64,000 bases of DNA from assembly GCF_900112845.1 (NCBI RefSeq), contig NZ_FONG01000009.1, forward strand, positions 1 to 64,000, written 5' to 3'. The position numbers and the translations under genes are program-made. The stretch's first letter is position 1; the number at the start of each line of letters is the position of its first letter. Of the stretch, positions 50,353 through 59,506 are shown piece after piece. The notes below the pieces were generated by a model. The model searched no databases and was not told where the DNA came from. It was given only the letters and a program-made list of their open reading frames with translations. The DNA comes from Actinacidiphila alni. Its GTDB lineage: Bacteria; Actinomycetota; Actinomycetes; Streptomycetales; Streptomycetaceae.

Positions 50353-51246
50353 ATGCAGTTCGACGACGACGCACGGCTCGACACCTCGCAGGTCCAGGAC
50401 CAGCGTGGCGGCTCCGGGGGCGGTCCCAGCGGCAAGATGCTGGGCGGCGGCATCGCCGGACTCCTCGCGATCGTGGTGGGCCTGGTGTTCGGCATCAGCC
50501 CCAATCAGCTGGGGCTCAGCGGCGGCAGCGACACCTCCGCCGGCACTCCGGCGGTCAACGCCGAGCTGGCGCGTACGTGCTCGACCGGGCGGGACGCCAA
50601 CGCCGTGGACGAGTGCCGGATCGTCGCCGTGGTGAACAGCGTGCAGGCGTACTGGACCGGCGAGTTCAGCCGCCGCGGCGCCACCTACCGGCCGGCGCCC
50701 ACCGTCTTCTTCGACAGTCCGGTCCGCACCGGCTGCGGTGTCGCCGACCCGCGCACCGGGCCCTTCTACTGCCCGGCGGACCGCAAGGTCTACATCGACC
50801 TCGGCTTCTTCCGCACGCTCCAGACCCAATTCGGCGCCCGGGGCGGCCCGTTCGCCGAGAGCTATGTCGTCGCGCACGAGTACGGCCACCACGTGCAGAA
50901 TCTGACGGGGGTGCTGAGCGCGGCGCAGGACGGCCGCAGCGGCGCCAACAGCAAGTCCGTACGGGTGGAGTTGCAGGCCGACTGCTACGCCGGGCTGTGG
51001 GCGAAGAACGCCACCCGCACCCTCAATCCGGTCACCGGCTCCCCGCTGGTCACCGCGGTGACCGACGACGACATCGCGCGCGGCCTGGACGCGGCGGCGG
51101 CCGTCGGCGACGACACGATCCAGTCCCGGGCGCAGGGCCGGGTGTCGCCGGACTCCTGGACGCACGGCTCGGCCGCCCAGCGCCAGCAGTGGTTCACCAC
51201 CGGCCTCCAGACCGGCGACCTGGCCGCCTGCGACACCTTCGGCTGA
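50353..51246 (+). CDS. YpfJ-family neutral zinc metallopeptidase
   Basis: A 297-aa protein with a short cytoplasmic N-terminus, one membrane helix (GGGIAGLLAIVVGLVFGI, about 31-48) and an external protease domain. The zinc motif is VVAHEYGHHVQNLTG (HExxH, about 175) with the distal ligand Glu in VELQADCYAGLWA. CATAAT at 50340-50345 predicts a start 1 nt before the ATG, so it is probably leaderless. It is divergent from the ABC-F gene. Confidence 0.94.
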   Translation: MQFDDDARLDTSQVQDQRGGSGGGPSGKMLGGGIAGLLAIVVGLVFGISPNQLGLSGGSDTSAGTPAVNAELARTCSTGRDANAVDECRIVAVVNSVQAYWTGEFSRRGATYRPAPTVFFDSPVRTGCGVADPRTGPFYCPADRKVYIDLGFFRTLQTQFGARGGPFAESYVVAHEYGHHVQNLTGVLSAAQDGRSGANSKSVRVELQADCYAGLWAKNATRTLNPVTGSPLVTAVTDDDIARGLDAAAAVGDDTIQSRAQGRVSPDSWTHGSAAQRQQWFTTGLQTGDLAACDTFG

Positions 51247-51306
51247 GCCCGCGCCGCTTCCGCGTACGGGGGCCGCGTCCCGGATCCCCGCCCCCCTTGC
51301 TCGCCG

Positions 51307-52686
51307 TCAGGCTTCTCCGGTGTGCACCTGGAAGGCGGCCCTGCGCATCGCCTTGGCCAGCGCCGGGTCCGGGTGCGCGGCGGCCAGCGCCACCAAGACC
51401 TGGACGGTCCGCGGATGGCCGACATTGCGCACCTCTTCGAGCAGCCCGGGGACCGAGCCCTGGACGGCCGTCTCCAGGTGACTGACCAGCAGATGGTCCT
51501 CGCCGTGGTCGGCGACCGCCGCGGCGGTGTCGATCCACAGCCAGGTGGCCTCCTCGCGGGTCAGCAGCCCGGTCGCGGTGTCCGGGTCGCCGCCGTCCAG
51601 CTCGGCCAGCCACAGCACCGCGTACGGCCGCAGCGTCGGCTCGTCGACCACGTCGCGCACCGCGGACTCGGCCGGGTCGCCGACCACCCGCAGCGCTTCG
51701 AAGGCCAGGCCGCGCAGCAGCGCGTCGTCGCCGCGCGCGGTCTCCAGCAGTTCGCTGACGGCCGGGGCGACCGGGCGGGCGGCCAGCCACGCGCGGTACT
51801 CGTCGCGGGCGGGTCCGGGGGACAGCCGGGCGCTGGCCCGCAGCATGGTCTCGGCGGACTGCTCCATGTGCCCGGCCGGGCCCTGCGCGGCCACGCAGAT
51901 CTGCTCCAGCTTGACCCACACCGCCCAGCTGCCGATCGCGGTGAGCGTGACCTCGTCGGGGCGCTCGGTGTCGCGCGGGCGCAGCGCGCCGACCCGGGCG
52001 AGGGCGTCCAGCGTCCAGTCGAGCAGCGCGGGCAGCGGGTCGGGTTCGTCGCCCGCGGCGTCGGCGGGCGGCTCGTGCCGCTCGGCGCGCAGTTCCGCCA
52101 CCCGCTGGCGCAGCAGGTCCAGCAGAGTGTCGATCGGCACCGGCTCGTCGGACAGGTGCAGGAAGGACAGCAACTGCGGTGCGGCCTCGACGACTTCGGC
52201 GACCAGCGCCGGGTCGGGCCCGGCCGCGGGTCCCGGCAGGAAGGGGTGGGCCAGCGACCAGGCGTCGAAGAGCGCGACCCAGCCGCGCAGCACCGCGGTG
52301 TCGTCGGTGTCCCAGGCCCGCAGCCGCCAGCCGGGCCTGGCGGTGCCGCCGTGCAGTTCGATCAGGCCGGACAGCCGGGCCCGGTCCCACGCGGTACGGA
52401 TCTGCGACCGGGTCAGGGTGAGTGCCGCGGCGGCCTGTTCGGCCGCGTCGTCGGGCAGTATCCCGGTCGGCCCCGCGGTGCCGGGGCCGGTGCCGGCCCA
52501 GCGCGCGAGCCGTACGGCGTCGGCCAGTTCGGTCCTGGCGAGCCGGGCGAGCCGGTCCAGCGGCGGGGTGCCCTCGGGCGGGCGCGGTGGTCTGGACCGG
52601 CGCGTCGTGGCGGTCCGGCGGGCCGCGGTGAGCGGCCGTCGGGGCACAAGGCGAAGCGGAGTGTCTCGCGGGCTACGGGACGTCAC
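51307..52686 (-). CDS. Conserved helical protein of unknown function
   Basis: A 459-aa protein with no recognised domain, signal or membrane helix. The N-terminal ~45 residues are Arg/Pro/Thr-rich. The middle has a winged-helix-like segment (EQAAAALTLTRSQIRTAWDRA). The C-terminal third contains HEAT-like helical repeats (LLRGLAFEALRVVGDPAESAVRDV, VLVALAAAHPDPALAKAMRRA). Start GTG 52686 is my choice; an ATG at 52722 would add 12 residues. Confidence 0.82.
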   Translation of the reverse strand: MTSRSPRDTPLRLVPRRPLTAARRTATTRRSRPPRPPEGTPPLDRLARLARTELADAVRLARWAGTGPGTAGPTGILPDDAAEQAAAALTLTRSQIRTAWDRARLSGLIELHGGTARPGWRLRAWDTDDTAVLRGWVALFDAWSLAHPFLPGPAAGPDPALVAEVVEAAPQLLSFLHLSDEPVPIDTLLDLLRQRVAELRAERHEPPADAAGDEPDPLPALLDWTLDALARVGALRPRDTERPDEVTLTAIGSWAVWVKLEQICVAAQGPAGHMEQSAETMLRASARLSPGPARDEYRAWLAARPVAPAVSELLETARGDDALLRGLAFEALRVVGDPAESAVRDVVDEPTLRPYAVLWLAELDGGDPDTATGLLTREEATWLWIDTAAAVADHGEDHLLVSHLETAVQGSVPGLLEEVRNVGHPRTVQVLVALAAAHPDPALAKAMRRAAFQVHTGEA

Positions 52687-52854
52687 TGGAGAAGTCTCCC
52701 CGGTGAGCGCCCATAATCCCAAACGGAACCGGGCCCGGCTCCTTCCGCCATGGGCCGGACGGCATCGCTCCGGTTGCCGGCGGGCCGGTTTTCCGGCAGG
52801 TCAGGGCGTACGGGGCGGGCCGCCGTCAACTGTCCGGGCGGCCCGCGCGGCCGT

Positions 52855-53970
52855 TCACATCAAGGGGGTGAGGAATCGGCGCAGCGTCTCCTCGTAGTCG
52901 GCGGGGCCGACATTCCACATCGCGCCGTGCGGCGCGCCGGGCACGGTGTGCAGGATCACCAAGTCGTCGCGGAGGGCGGCCAGTTCGCGGGAGGCGGCCC
53001 AGGGCGCGAGGGTGTCGTCGGGGCCGTGCACCAGGAGGGTGGGGACGGTCAGCCGGGCCGGGTCCGCGAGATCGGCGACGCTCTCCGGCCGCAGCCCGGC
53101 CCGGCCCTCGGCGGCGCGGACGGCCAGCGGCATCAGCGCGTCGGGCACGCCGTGCGACGCGGCGGCGGCGCGGACGGTGTCCTGCCAGTGCAGCACCGGG
53201 GAGTCCAGCACCAGACCGCTGACCCGGTCGCGCACCTCGGACCACGCCAGCGCGCGCAGCGCCATGGCGGCGCCGCTGGACCAGCCGAGGAGCACGATGC
53301 GGCGGGCGCCGTACTCGACCGCGTAGCGCATCGCCGCGTCGAGGTCGCGCCACTCGGTGGCGCCGAGGTGGCCGATGCCGTCGGGGGACGCGGGGGCGCC
53401 CGGGTCGTTGCGGTAGCCGAGGACGAGCTGCGGGAAGCCGTGGGTGTGCAGGGCGGTCGCCACATTGAGCGGGTGCTCGCGAGTGGTGCCGAGGCCGTGC
53501 ACGGTGATCGCCCAGGTGTCGCGAGCGCCGGGCACGAACCAGGCGGGCAGCGGCCCGAGTTCACCCGGCACCAGCACATCGGTGTGCTCCAGGCCGAGGG
53601 CGCTGCCGGGGTCGCCCGCGTACACCTGCGGGGTCAGCCGGACCCGGCCGCCGGGGGTGAGGGTGCCGCGCTGGACGCCCAGCAGCCGCCGGGTGACCGA
53701 GTACGCGGTGGTGTCGAGGATCTCGCCGACGGCGGCGTGCAGATCGGGCCCGGTCAGGCCCCAGACGCCGGGGCGCGCCGTGGCCGGGGTGCGGGTGAGC
53801 ACCACCCGGTCGGCGCGCGCGCCGTGCAGCGTGATGTCGCCCTCGGACGCCGGGACCTGCGGCGCCGGCCTGAGGGCGAAACGGGATCCGTACCGGCCGG
53901 CCGCCAGCGCGGCCGTACCGGCACCCAGCACGGTGGTGGCGGCCATGGCCACCGCGGTTCGGGTACGCAT
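52855..53970 (-). CDS. Alpha/beta hydrolase, exported or anchored
   Basis: A 371-aa hydrolase. A short N-terminal hydrophobic segment (RTAVAMAATTVLGAGTAALA) looks like an uncleaved anchor or signal. The nucleophile elbow is LGWSSGAAMALRA, the acid is in LLVHGPDDTLAP and the His in VPGAPHGAMWNV. It resembles serine aminopeptidase/dienelactone-type hydrolases; substrate unknown. Confidence 0.9.
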   Translation of the reverse strand: MRTRTAVAMAATTVLGAGTAALAAGRYGSRFALRPAPQVPASEGDITLHGARADRVVLTRTPATARPGVWGLTGPDLHAAVGEILDTTAYSVTRRLLGVQRGTLTPGGRVRLTPQVYAGDPGSALGLEHTDVLVPGELGPLPAWFVPGARDTWAITVHGLGTTREHPLNVATALHTHGFPQLVLGYRNDPGAPASPDGIGHLGATEWRDLDAAMRYAVEYGARRIVLLGWSSGAAMALRALAWSEVRDRVSGLVLDSPVLHWQDTVRAAAASHGVPDALMPLAVRAAEGRAGLRPESVADLADPARLTVPTLLVHGPDDTLAPWAASRELAALRDDLVILHTVPGAPHGAMWNVGPADYEETLRRFLTPLM

Positions 53971-54135
53971 CCCCTCCAGTGTGGGCGCCGCGCCGCGAAG
54001 CGGCCAGGGGACGGCGGCAGCCGGGTGACGGTCGCCCCGGGCGGCGGCCGACCGTACGGCCCGGGGTGCTCCTCTGCGACCGGCCGGGGTGCTTCTCCGC
54101 GCCCGGCCCGGGGGGCTCCTCCGCGGCCGGCCGGA

Positions 54136-54801
54136 TCAGTCCTCGTCCGGTGCCGCGCCGGGCTGCCCGTAGCCGCGCAGCTTCTCCGCGACCTTCGTCA
54201 GCTCGCGTCCGGAGAGCGTGCGCGGGGTGCGGACGCCCGCGGACTCGGCGAGCAGCCAGACCCGGCACATCCACTCCAGCTGGGCGGTGTTGTCGTACGC
54301 CCTGCCGAGCGTGTCGGCGTACACGAGCGTGCCGTGGTTGCGCATCAGGCAGCCGGTGCGGTCGCGCAGCGCCTTGAGCACGGCGGCGGCGAGCCGGTCG
54401 GTGCCGTAGGTGGCGTAGTCGGCGACGCGCACCCGGCCGCCGAGGGCCGCGGCCATGTAGTGGATCAGCGGCAGCTCGTCGACGAGGGTGGACACGGCCG
54501 TCGCGTGCGGGGCGTGGGTGTGCACGATCGCCCGGGCCTCGGTGGCGCGGTAGACGGCCAGGTGCATGGGCAGCTCGCTGGTCGGCCGCAGCTCCCCCAT
54601 CAGCTGCCGCCCGGCGAGGTCCACCACGACCGCGTCGTCCGGGCCGAGCCGGTCGTACGGGACGCCGGTCGGGGTGACCAGCACCAGATCGCCGGCCCGG
54701 GCCGACACATTGCCGGACGTACCGACCACCAGACCGTCGGCGACCGAGCGCCGGGCGGTGTCCACCACGTCCGACCAAGCCTTCTCCAGGGAGTCCCGCA
54801 C
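54136..54801 (-). CDS. Class II aldolase/adducin family protein
   Basis: A 221-aa zinc aldolase of the L-fuculose-phosphate type. Visible are the phosphate-binding GTSGNVSAR, the Glu in SELPMHLAVYRA, the zinc histidines in IVHTHAPHATAVS and the third in LMRNHGTLVYA. It could cleave a sugar phosphate or a methylthioribulose-type compound; context does not decide. Start GTG 54801. Confidence 0.9.
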   Translation of the reverse strand: MRDSLEKAWSDVVDTARRSVADGLVVGTSGNVSARAGDLVLVTPTGVPYDRLGPDDAVVVDLAGRQLMGELRPTSELPMHLAVYRATEARAIVHTHAPHATAVSTLVDELPLIHYMAAALGGRVRVADYATYGTDRLAAAVLKALRDRTGCLMRNHGTLVYADTLGRAYDNTAQLEWMCRVWLLAESAGVRTPRTLSGRELTKVAEKLRGYGQPGAAPDED

Positions 54802-54906
54802 GAAGGCATTATCACCGCCCGCTTCCCGGCGGGGTCGGATCACGCGATTCGGCTCGATACTGACGGCAGGCCACTCGCCCACTCCGGCACCACGAATCCG
54901 CCGTCA

Positions 54907-54928
54907 GTTCATCTTCCGTTCACTCACC
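54907..54928 (+). promoter_or_regulatory. PHO box (PhoP-binding direct repeats)
   Basis: Two adjacent 11-nt repeats, GTTCATCTTCC and GTTCACTCACC, match the Streptomyces PhoP repeat consensus GTTCAYYYRSS. They lie 50-71 bp upstream of the phosphate transporter start, suggesting control by PhoR-PhoP under phosphate limitation. Confidence 0.75.
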
Positions 54929-54977
54929 GTCCGTACGGTCGCCTCGCCACTGTCCGATCAAACGAATGCCTGGGTCC

Positions 54978-56210
54978 ATGGAACACATCACGCTCCTGAT
55001 CGGAATCGTGATCGTCACCGCGCTCGTGTTCGACTTCACGAACGGTTTCCACGACACCGCCAACGCGATGGCCACCACCATCTCGACCGGCGCGCTCAAG
55101 CCCAAGACGGCGGTGGCCATGTCCGCCGTGCTCAACCTCGTCGGCGCCTTCCTCTCCGTGGAGGTCGCCAAGACCATTTCCGGCGGCATCATCGACGAGT
55201 CGTCCGGCATCAAGCCCGAAGTGATCTTCGCCGGCCTGGTCGGCGCGATCGTCTGGAATCTGCTCACCTGGCTGGCCGGACTGCCCTCCAGCTCCTCGCA
55301 CGCCCTCTTCGGCGGTCTGATCGGCGCCACCCTCGTCTCGGTCGGCGCCCATGGCGTGCACGGCGACGCGGTCGTCATGAAGGTGCTCATCCCGGCCGTC
55401 GCCGCGCCCTTCGTGGCGGGCCTCGCCGCGATGCTCGCCACCCGCCTCACCTACCGGATCGGCCGCGACGCCGACCCCGAGGCCACCTCCAGGGGCTACC
55501 GCGCCGGCCAGATCGCCTCGGCCGGCCTGGTCTCGCTCGCCCACGGCACCAACGACGCGCAGAAGACGATGGGCGTCATCACCCTGGCGCTGATCACCGG
55601 CGGCGTCGTCGCCCCGCACTCCGACCCGCCGCTGTGGGTGATCGTCTCCGCGGGCAGCGCCATCGCCCTCGGGACGTACATCGGCGGCTGGCGGATCATC
55701 CGCACCATGGGCAAGGGCATCACCGACATCCAGCCGCAGCAGGGCTTCGCCGCCCAGACCGGCGCCGCGGCCACCATCCTGGCCTCCTCGCACCTCGGCT
55801 TCGCGCTGTCCACCACGCAGGTCTGCTCCGGCTCGGTGATGGGCGCGGGCCTCGGCCGCAGCGGCGCCGTGGTCCGCTGGAGCACCGCGGGGCGGATGGT
55901 CGCCGCGTGGGCGTTCACGCTGCCCGCGGCCGGGCTCGTCGCGGCCGGCACGGCGCTGCTCGCCGATCAGGGCACATGGGGTGTGACCACGGTGGCGGTG
56001 CTGGGTCTCGCGGTGTGCGCGGTGATCCGTACGGCGTCCCGGCGCAAGCCGGTCACCAGCGCCAATGTGAACGACGACGGGGCCGTCGCGACCGCCGGCA
56101 CCGTCGGTGCCGTGGAGCCGCAGGGCGCCGTCACCGCGGCCATCGCGGCCGTGATCCCGCCGCCCGCGGGTCCCGTCGCACCCGCCACCGACGCACCCGC
56201 CACGGCCTGA
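54978..56210 (+). CDS. pitH: Low-affinity inorganic phosphate transporter (Pit/PHO4)
   Basis: A 410-aa membrane protein with about ten helices. The duplicated PiT signature is present: DFTNGFHDTANAMATTI near residue 20 and LAHGTNDAQKTMGVI near 185. It couples phosphate or metal-phosphate uptake to protons. The C-terminal ~50 residues are Ala/Pro-rich. ATG 54978 gives MEHITLLIG; ATG 54966 is an in-frame alternative. A PHO box lies just upstream. Confidence 0.94.
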   Translation: MEHITLLIGIVIVTALVFDFTNGFHDTANAMATTISTGALKPKTAVAMSAVLNLVGAFLSVEVAKTISGGIIDESSGIKPEVIFAGLVGAIVWNLLTWLAGLPSSSSHALFGGLIGATLVSVGAHGVHGDAVVMKVLIPAVAAPFVAGLAAMLATRLTYRIGRDADPEATSRGYRAGQIASAGLVSLAHGTNDAQKTMGVITLALITGGVVAPHSDPPLWVIVSAGSAIALGTYIGGWRIIRTMGKGITDIQPQQGFAAQTGAAATILASSHLGFALSTTQVCSGSVMGAGLGRSGAVVRWSTAGRMVAAWAFTLPAAGLVAAGTALLADQGTWGVTTVAVLGLAVCAVIRTASRRKPVTSANVNDDGAVATAGTVGAVEPQGAVTAAIAAVIPPPAGPVAPATDAPATA

Positions 56211-56242
56211 CCGCCGCGCCCGACACCCAAGGACGTCCTTTC

Positions 56243-56533
56243 ATGAGCATCGACTGGCACGCGCTCGGCACGGTCTTCGTCGTCACCCTGGTGGCGACCG
56301 TCGGCCTGGTCGGCGTGTTCACCCTCGGCATCGTCGCCACCGGCCGGCGCGGCGGCTCCGCTTCCGCTGCCTCCGCTTCCTCCGGGTCCCCTGCTTCCTC
56401 TGGTCCCTCTGCCTCCTCTGATCCCTCCGGTACGGGCGGCGGGGCCGCGCTGCTGGCCCGTACCGGCGGCTGGGTCTGCTTCGCCGCCTGCGCGGCCGCC
56501 GTCGCGTACGGCATCCATCTGATCGTGGGCTGA
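56243..56533 (+). CDS. Small two-helix membrane protein downstream of pit
   Basis: A 96-aa protein with two membrane helices (TVFVVTLVATVGLVGVFTLGI and GWVCFAACAAAVAYGIHLIV) joined by a Ser/Ala/Gly-rich loop encoded by imperfect TCC/TCT-rich repeats (about 56358-56432). It starts 32 nt after the transporter stop with a GGACG site. It is probably a transporter accessory; the family is unnamed to me. Confidence 0.78.
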   Translation: MSIDWHALGTVFVVTLVATVGLVGVFTLGIVATGRRGGSASAASASSGSPASSGPSASSDPSGTGGGAALLARTGGWVCFAACAAAVAYGIHLIVG

Positions 56534-56639
56534 ACGGCGCGACTCGAACGACCTGGCGCGAACTCGCCGTCGGCCGACCGGATGTGGACCTCGCCACACT
56601 CCGTCTTCCCAGGTCAACGGCGAGTTGACGGGCCTGCGC

Positions 56640-56818
56640 GCACGTGGTGGACTGCGGAGGCCATGCGGCGGCAGGAGAGGAAGTCCGGTGCGAATCCGGC
56701 GCGGTCCCGCCACTGTCACCGGGGAGTGCACTCCCAACCCGTACGTCACGGCCGGAAGTCCGGTTGGAAGACCGGGAGTGCGTAGATCCGGGAGCCAGGA
56801 GACTCTCACCGCCGGTCA
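56640..56818 (+). promoter_or_regulatory. Cobalamin riboswitch
   Basis: The conserved core is clear: CCGGTGCGAATCCGG (about 56685-56699), then GCGGTCCCGCCACTGTCA, and the B12 box GCCAGGAGACTC (about 56794-56805). It lies on the coding strand upstream of cobD-cobQ-cobN, so adenosylcobalamin should repress the operon. Outer boundaries are approximate. Confidence 0.93.
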
Positions 56819-56858
56819 CGTCGAACCAGGGCGCGGACCCTGAGTGAGGACTTCTGCC

Positions 56859-56951
56859 ATGCCCGGCTGCGCGCGCTTCTTCCTCTTCCGACCGGACACA
56901 CCCCCGCCGTCGCCTTCACCGTCGCACCGGATGCCGGTGGACGTGGGCTGA
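56859..56951 (+). CDS. Possible 30-codon ORF between riboswitch and cobD
   Basis: An ORF of 30 codons starts at ATG 56859 with TGAGGA 8 nt upstream, and stops 4 nt before the cobD ATG. It would encode MPGCARFFLFRPDTPP and a Ser/Pro-rich end. Position and spacing suggest a translated leader coupled to cobD, perhaps the element the riboswitch sequesters. No homologue is known to me. Confidence 0.4.
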   Translation: MPGCARFFLFRPDTPPPSPSPSHRMPVDVG

Positions 56952-56955
56952 ACCG

Positions 56956-57906
56956 ATGCGTGCCGATCGCGTTTTCGCGTACGGCGCCGCACTCGGCTTT
57001 CTCGGCGATCTCGTCGCGGGCGACCCGCGGCGCGGCCATCCGGTCGCGGCGTTCGGCCGCGCCGCGGCGGCGCTGGAGCGCCGCATGTGGCGCGACGACC
57101 GGGCGAGCGGGGCGGTGTACGCCGCGCTGTGCGCCGGGGGCGCGGTGGCCGCTGCCGTGCTCGCCGAGCGGGCCGTACGGTCCTCGCCGGTGCTGCGCGC
57201 CGGGCTGACCGCCGCCGCCACCTGGTCGGTGCTCGGCGGTACGTCGCTGGCCCGTGAGGCGCGGGCCGTCGGCGCCGCGCTGGAGGCCGGTGACCTCGAC
57301 GCGGCCCGCGCCCGGCTGCCGCATCTGTGCGGGCGGGACCCGCAGGCGCTCGACGAGGCGGGGATCGCGCGGGCCGTGGTGGAGTCCGTCGCCGAGAACA
57401 CCTCGGACGCGGTCGTCGGGGCGCTGGTGTGGGGCGCGTTGGGCGGGGTGCCGGGGCTGGTCGGCTTCCGCGCCGTCAACACGCTGGACGCGATGGTCGG
57501 CCACCGGTCGCCGCGGCACCTGCGGTTCGGCTGGGCCGCCGCGCGTCTCGACGACGTGGCCGGTTACCCGGGCGCCCGGCTGACGGCGGCGCTCGCCGTC
57601 CTCTGCGGGCCGTCGCCGCGTACCGCCCTCGCGGTCTGGCGGCGCGACGCCGCCGCCCACCCGAGCCCCAACGCGGGCCCCGTCGAGGCCGCCTTCGCCG
57701 GCGCCCTCCGCCGCCGCCTCGGCGGCCCCCTGTCCTACGCCGGCCGCACCGAGCACCGTGCCCTCCTCGGCCCCGAACTCCCGCCCCCCACCCCCGCGGA
57801 CATCCCTCGCGCCATCCGCCTCTCGCGGCGCGTCTCGGCCCTGACGCTCGCCCTGTGCGCCCTCACAACCACCGCCTTCCCCCTGCCGCGCGGGGCCGCC
57901 TCGTGA
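56956..57906 (+). CDS. cobD: Adenosylcobinamide-phosphate synthase
   Basis: A 316-aa membrane enzyme (CobD/CbiB) that attaches the aminopropanol arm to adenosylcobyric acid. Family blocks are [64 protein letters not shown] and [15 protein letters not shown]. It has several membrane helices. It starts the cob operon; the stop overlaps cobQ as GTGA. Confidence 0.95.
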   Translation: MRADRVFAYGAALGFLGDLVAGDPRRGHPVAAFGRAAAALERRMWRDDRASGAVYAALCAGGAVAAAVLAERAVRSSPVLRAGLTAAATWSVLGGTSLAREARAVGAALEAGDLDAARARLPHLCGRDPQALDEAGIARAVVESVAENTSDAVVGALVWGALGGVPGLVGFRAVNTLDAMVGHRSPRHLRFGWAAARLDDVAGYPGARLTAALAVLCGPSPRTALAVWRRDAAAHPSPNAGPVEAAFAGALRRRLGGPLSYAGRTEHRALLGPELPPPTPADIPRAIRLSRRVSALTLALCALTTTAFPLPRGAAS

Positions 57907-59420
57907 CGCGGCTCGGGGGCGGGCTGCTGGTCGCCGGGACGACCAGTGATGCGGGCAAGTCCGTCGTGACGGCGGGGATGTGCCGGTGGCTGGCGCGGCG
58001 GGGGGTGCGGGTCGCGCCGTTCAAGGGGCAGAACATGTCGCTGAATTCGTTCGTGACCCGGGAGGGCGCCGAGATCGGCCGGGCGCAAGCGATGCAGGCG
58101 CAGGCGGCGGGCGTGGAGCCGACGGCGCTGATGAATCCGGTGCTGCTCAAACCGGGCGGCGACCGCAGCAGCCAGGTGATCGTGCTCGGCAAGGCGGTGG
58201 GCGAGCTGAGCGCCCGCGGCTACCACGGCGGCCGGCAGGCCGATCTGCTGGCGACGGTCACCGACTGCCTGGAGCAGCTGCGCACCCAGTACGACGCGGT
58301 GATCTGCGAAGGCGCCGGCAGCCCCGCCGAGATCAATCTGCGCCGCACCGACATCGTCAACATGGGTGTGGCCCGCGCCGCGCACCTGCCCGTCGTGGTG
58401 GTCGGCGACATCGACCGCGGCGGCGTCTTCGCCTCCTTCTTCGGTACGACGGCGCTGCTCGCCCCGCGGGACCAGGCCCTGGTCGCGGGCTATCTGGTCA
58501 ACAAATTCCGCGGCGACGTCTCCCTGCTCCAGCCGGGTCTGGACATGCTGCGCGGCCTCACCGGCCGCCCGGCGCTCGGCGTGCTGCCGTACGCGCACGG
58601 CCTCGGCATCGACGAGGAGGACGGCCTCCGTGTGTCGCTGCGCGGCACCGTCCGCGAGTCGGTGGTCGCGCCACCGCACGGCGAGGACCTGCTGCGCGTC
58701 GCGGTCGCCGCCGTCCCGCTGATGTCCAACTTCACGGACGTCGACGCGCTCGCGGCGGAACCCGGCGTCGTGGTGCGGTTCGTGGACCGCCCGGAGGAGC
58801 TGGCGGACGCCGATCTGGTGGTGCTGCCGGGCACCCGCGGCACCGTGCGGGCGCTGGAGTGGCTGCGCGAACGCGGCCTCGCGGACGCGATCGCGCGCCG
58901 CGCCGCCGAGGGCCGCCCGCTGCTCGGCATCTGCGGCGGCTTCCAGATGCTCGCCGAACACATCGAGGACGACGTGGAATCGCGGGCGGGCAGCGTCCCG
59001 GGCCTCGGTCTGCTGCCGGTCCGGGTCAGGTTCGCCGCCGCGAAGACCCTGGCCCGGCCGGCCGGCACGGCGTACGGGGAGCCGGTCGAGGGTTACGAGA
59101 TCCACCACGGCGTGGCCGAAGTCCGCGGCGGCGACGAGGAGTTCCTGGACGGCTGCCGGGTCGGCGCGGTCTGGGGCACGCATTGGCACGGCTCCCTGGA
59201 GAGCGACGGCTTCCGGCGCGCCTTCCTGCGCCGGGTCGCCGCCGCGGCCGGCCGCCGCTTCGTGCCGGCGCCGGACACCGTCTTCGCGGCGCTGCGCGAG
59301 GAGCAGGCGGACCGGCTCGGCGACCTGATCGAGGAGCACGCCGACACCGCCGCGCTGCTGCGGCTGATCGAGCAGGGCCCGCCGCCGGGCCTGCCCTTCG
59401 TACCGCCGGGCGCGCCATGA
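57903..59420 (+). CDS. cobQ: Cobyric acid synthase
   Basis: A 505-aa amidotransferase that amidates four side chains of adenosylcobyrinic diamide. The N-terminal ATPase domain has [14 protein letters not shown] and [12 protein letters not shown]; the C-terminal class I glutamine amidotransferase has the catalytic Cys in [11 protein letters not shown] and His in [13 protein letters not shown] 57903 overlaps the cobD stop. Confidence 0.96.
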   Translation: MTRLGGGLLVAGTTSDAGKSVVTAGMCRWLARRGVRVAPFKGQNMSLNSFVTREGAEIGRAQAMQAQAAGVEPTALMNPVLLKPGGDRSSQVIVLGKAVGELSARGYHGGRQADLLATVTDCLEQLRTQYDAVICEGAGSPAEINLRRTDIVNMGVARAAHLPVVVVGDIDRGGVFASFFGTTALLAPRDQALVAGYLVNKFRGDVSLLQPGLDMLRGLTGRPALGVLPYAHGLGIDEEDGLRVSLRGTVRESVVAPPHGEDLLRVAVAAVPLMSNFTDVDALAAEPGVVVRFVDRPEELADADLVVLPGTRGTVRALEWLRERGLADAIARRAAEGRPLLGICGGFQMLAEHIEDDVESRAGSVPGLGLLPVRVRFAAAKTLARPAGTAYGEPVEGYEIHHGVAEVRGGDEEFLDGCRVGAVWGTHWHGSLESDGFRRAFLRRVAAAAGRRFVPAPDTVFAALREEQADRLGDLIEEHADTAALLRLIEQGPPPGLPFVPPGAP

Positions 59421-59506
59421 CCGGCGCCGGGCACACCACTTCGCGGCCTTCCGTCCCGCTCCCCCGCCGGGCGGCGGGACCCGACCACCTTGACGATGGG
59501 ACACAC

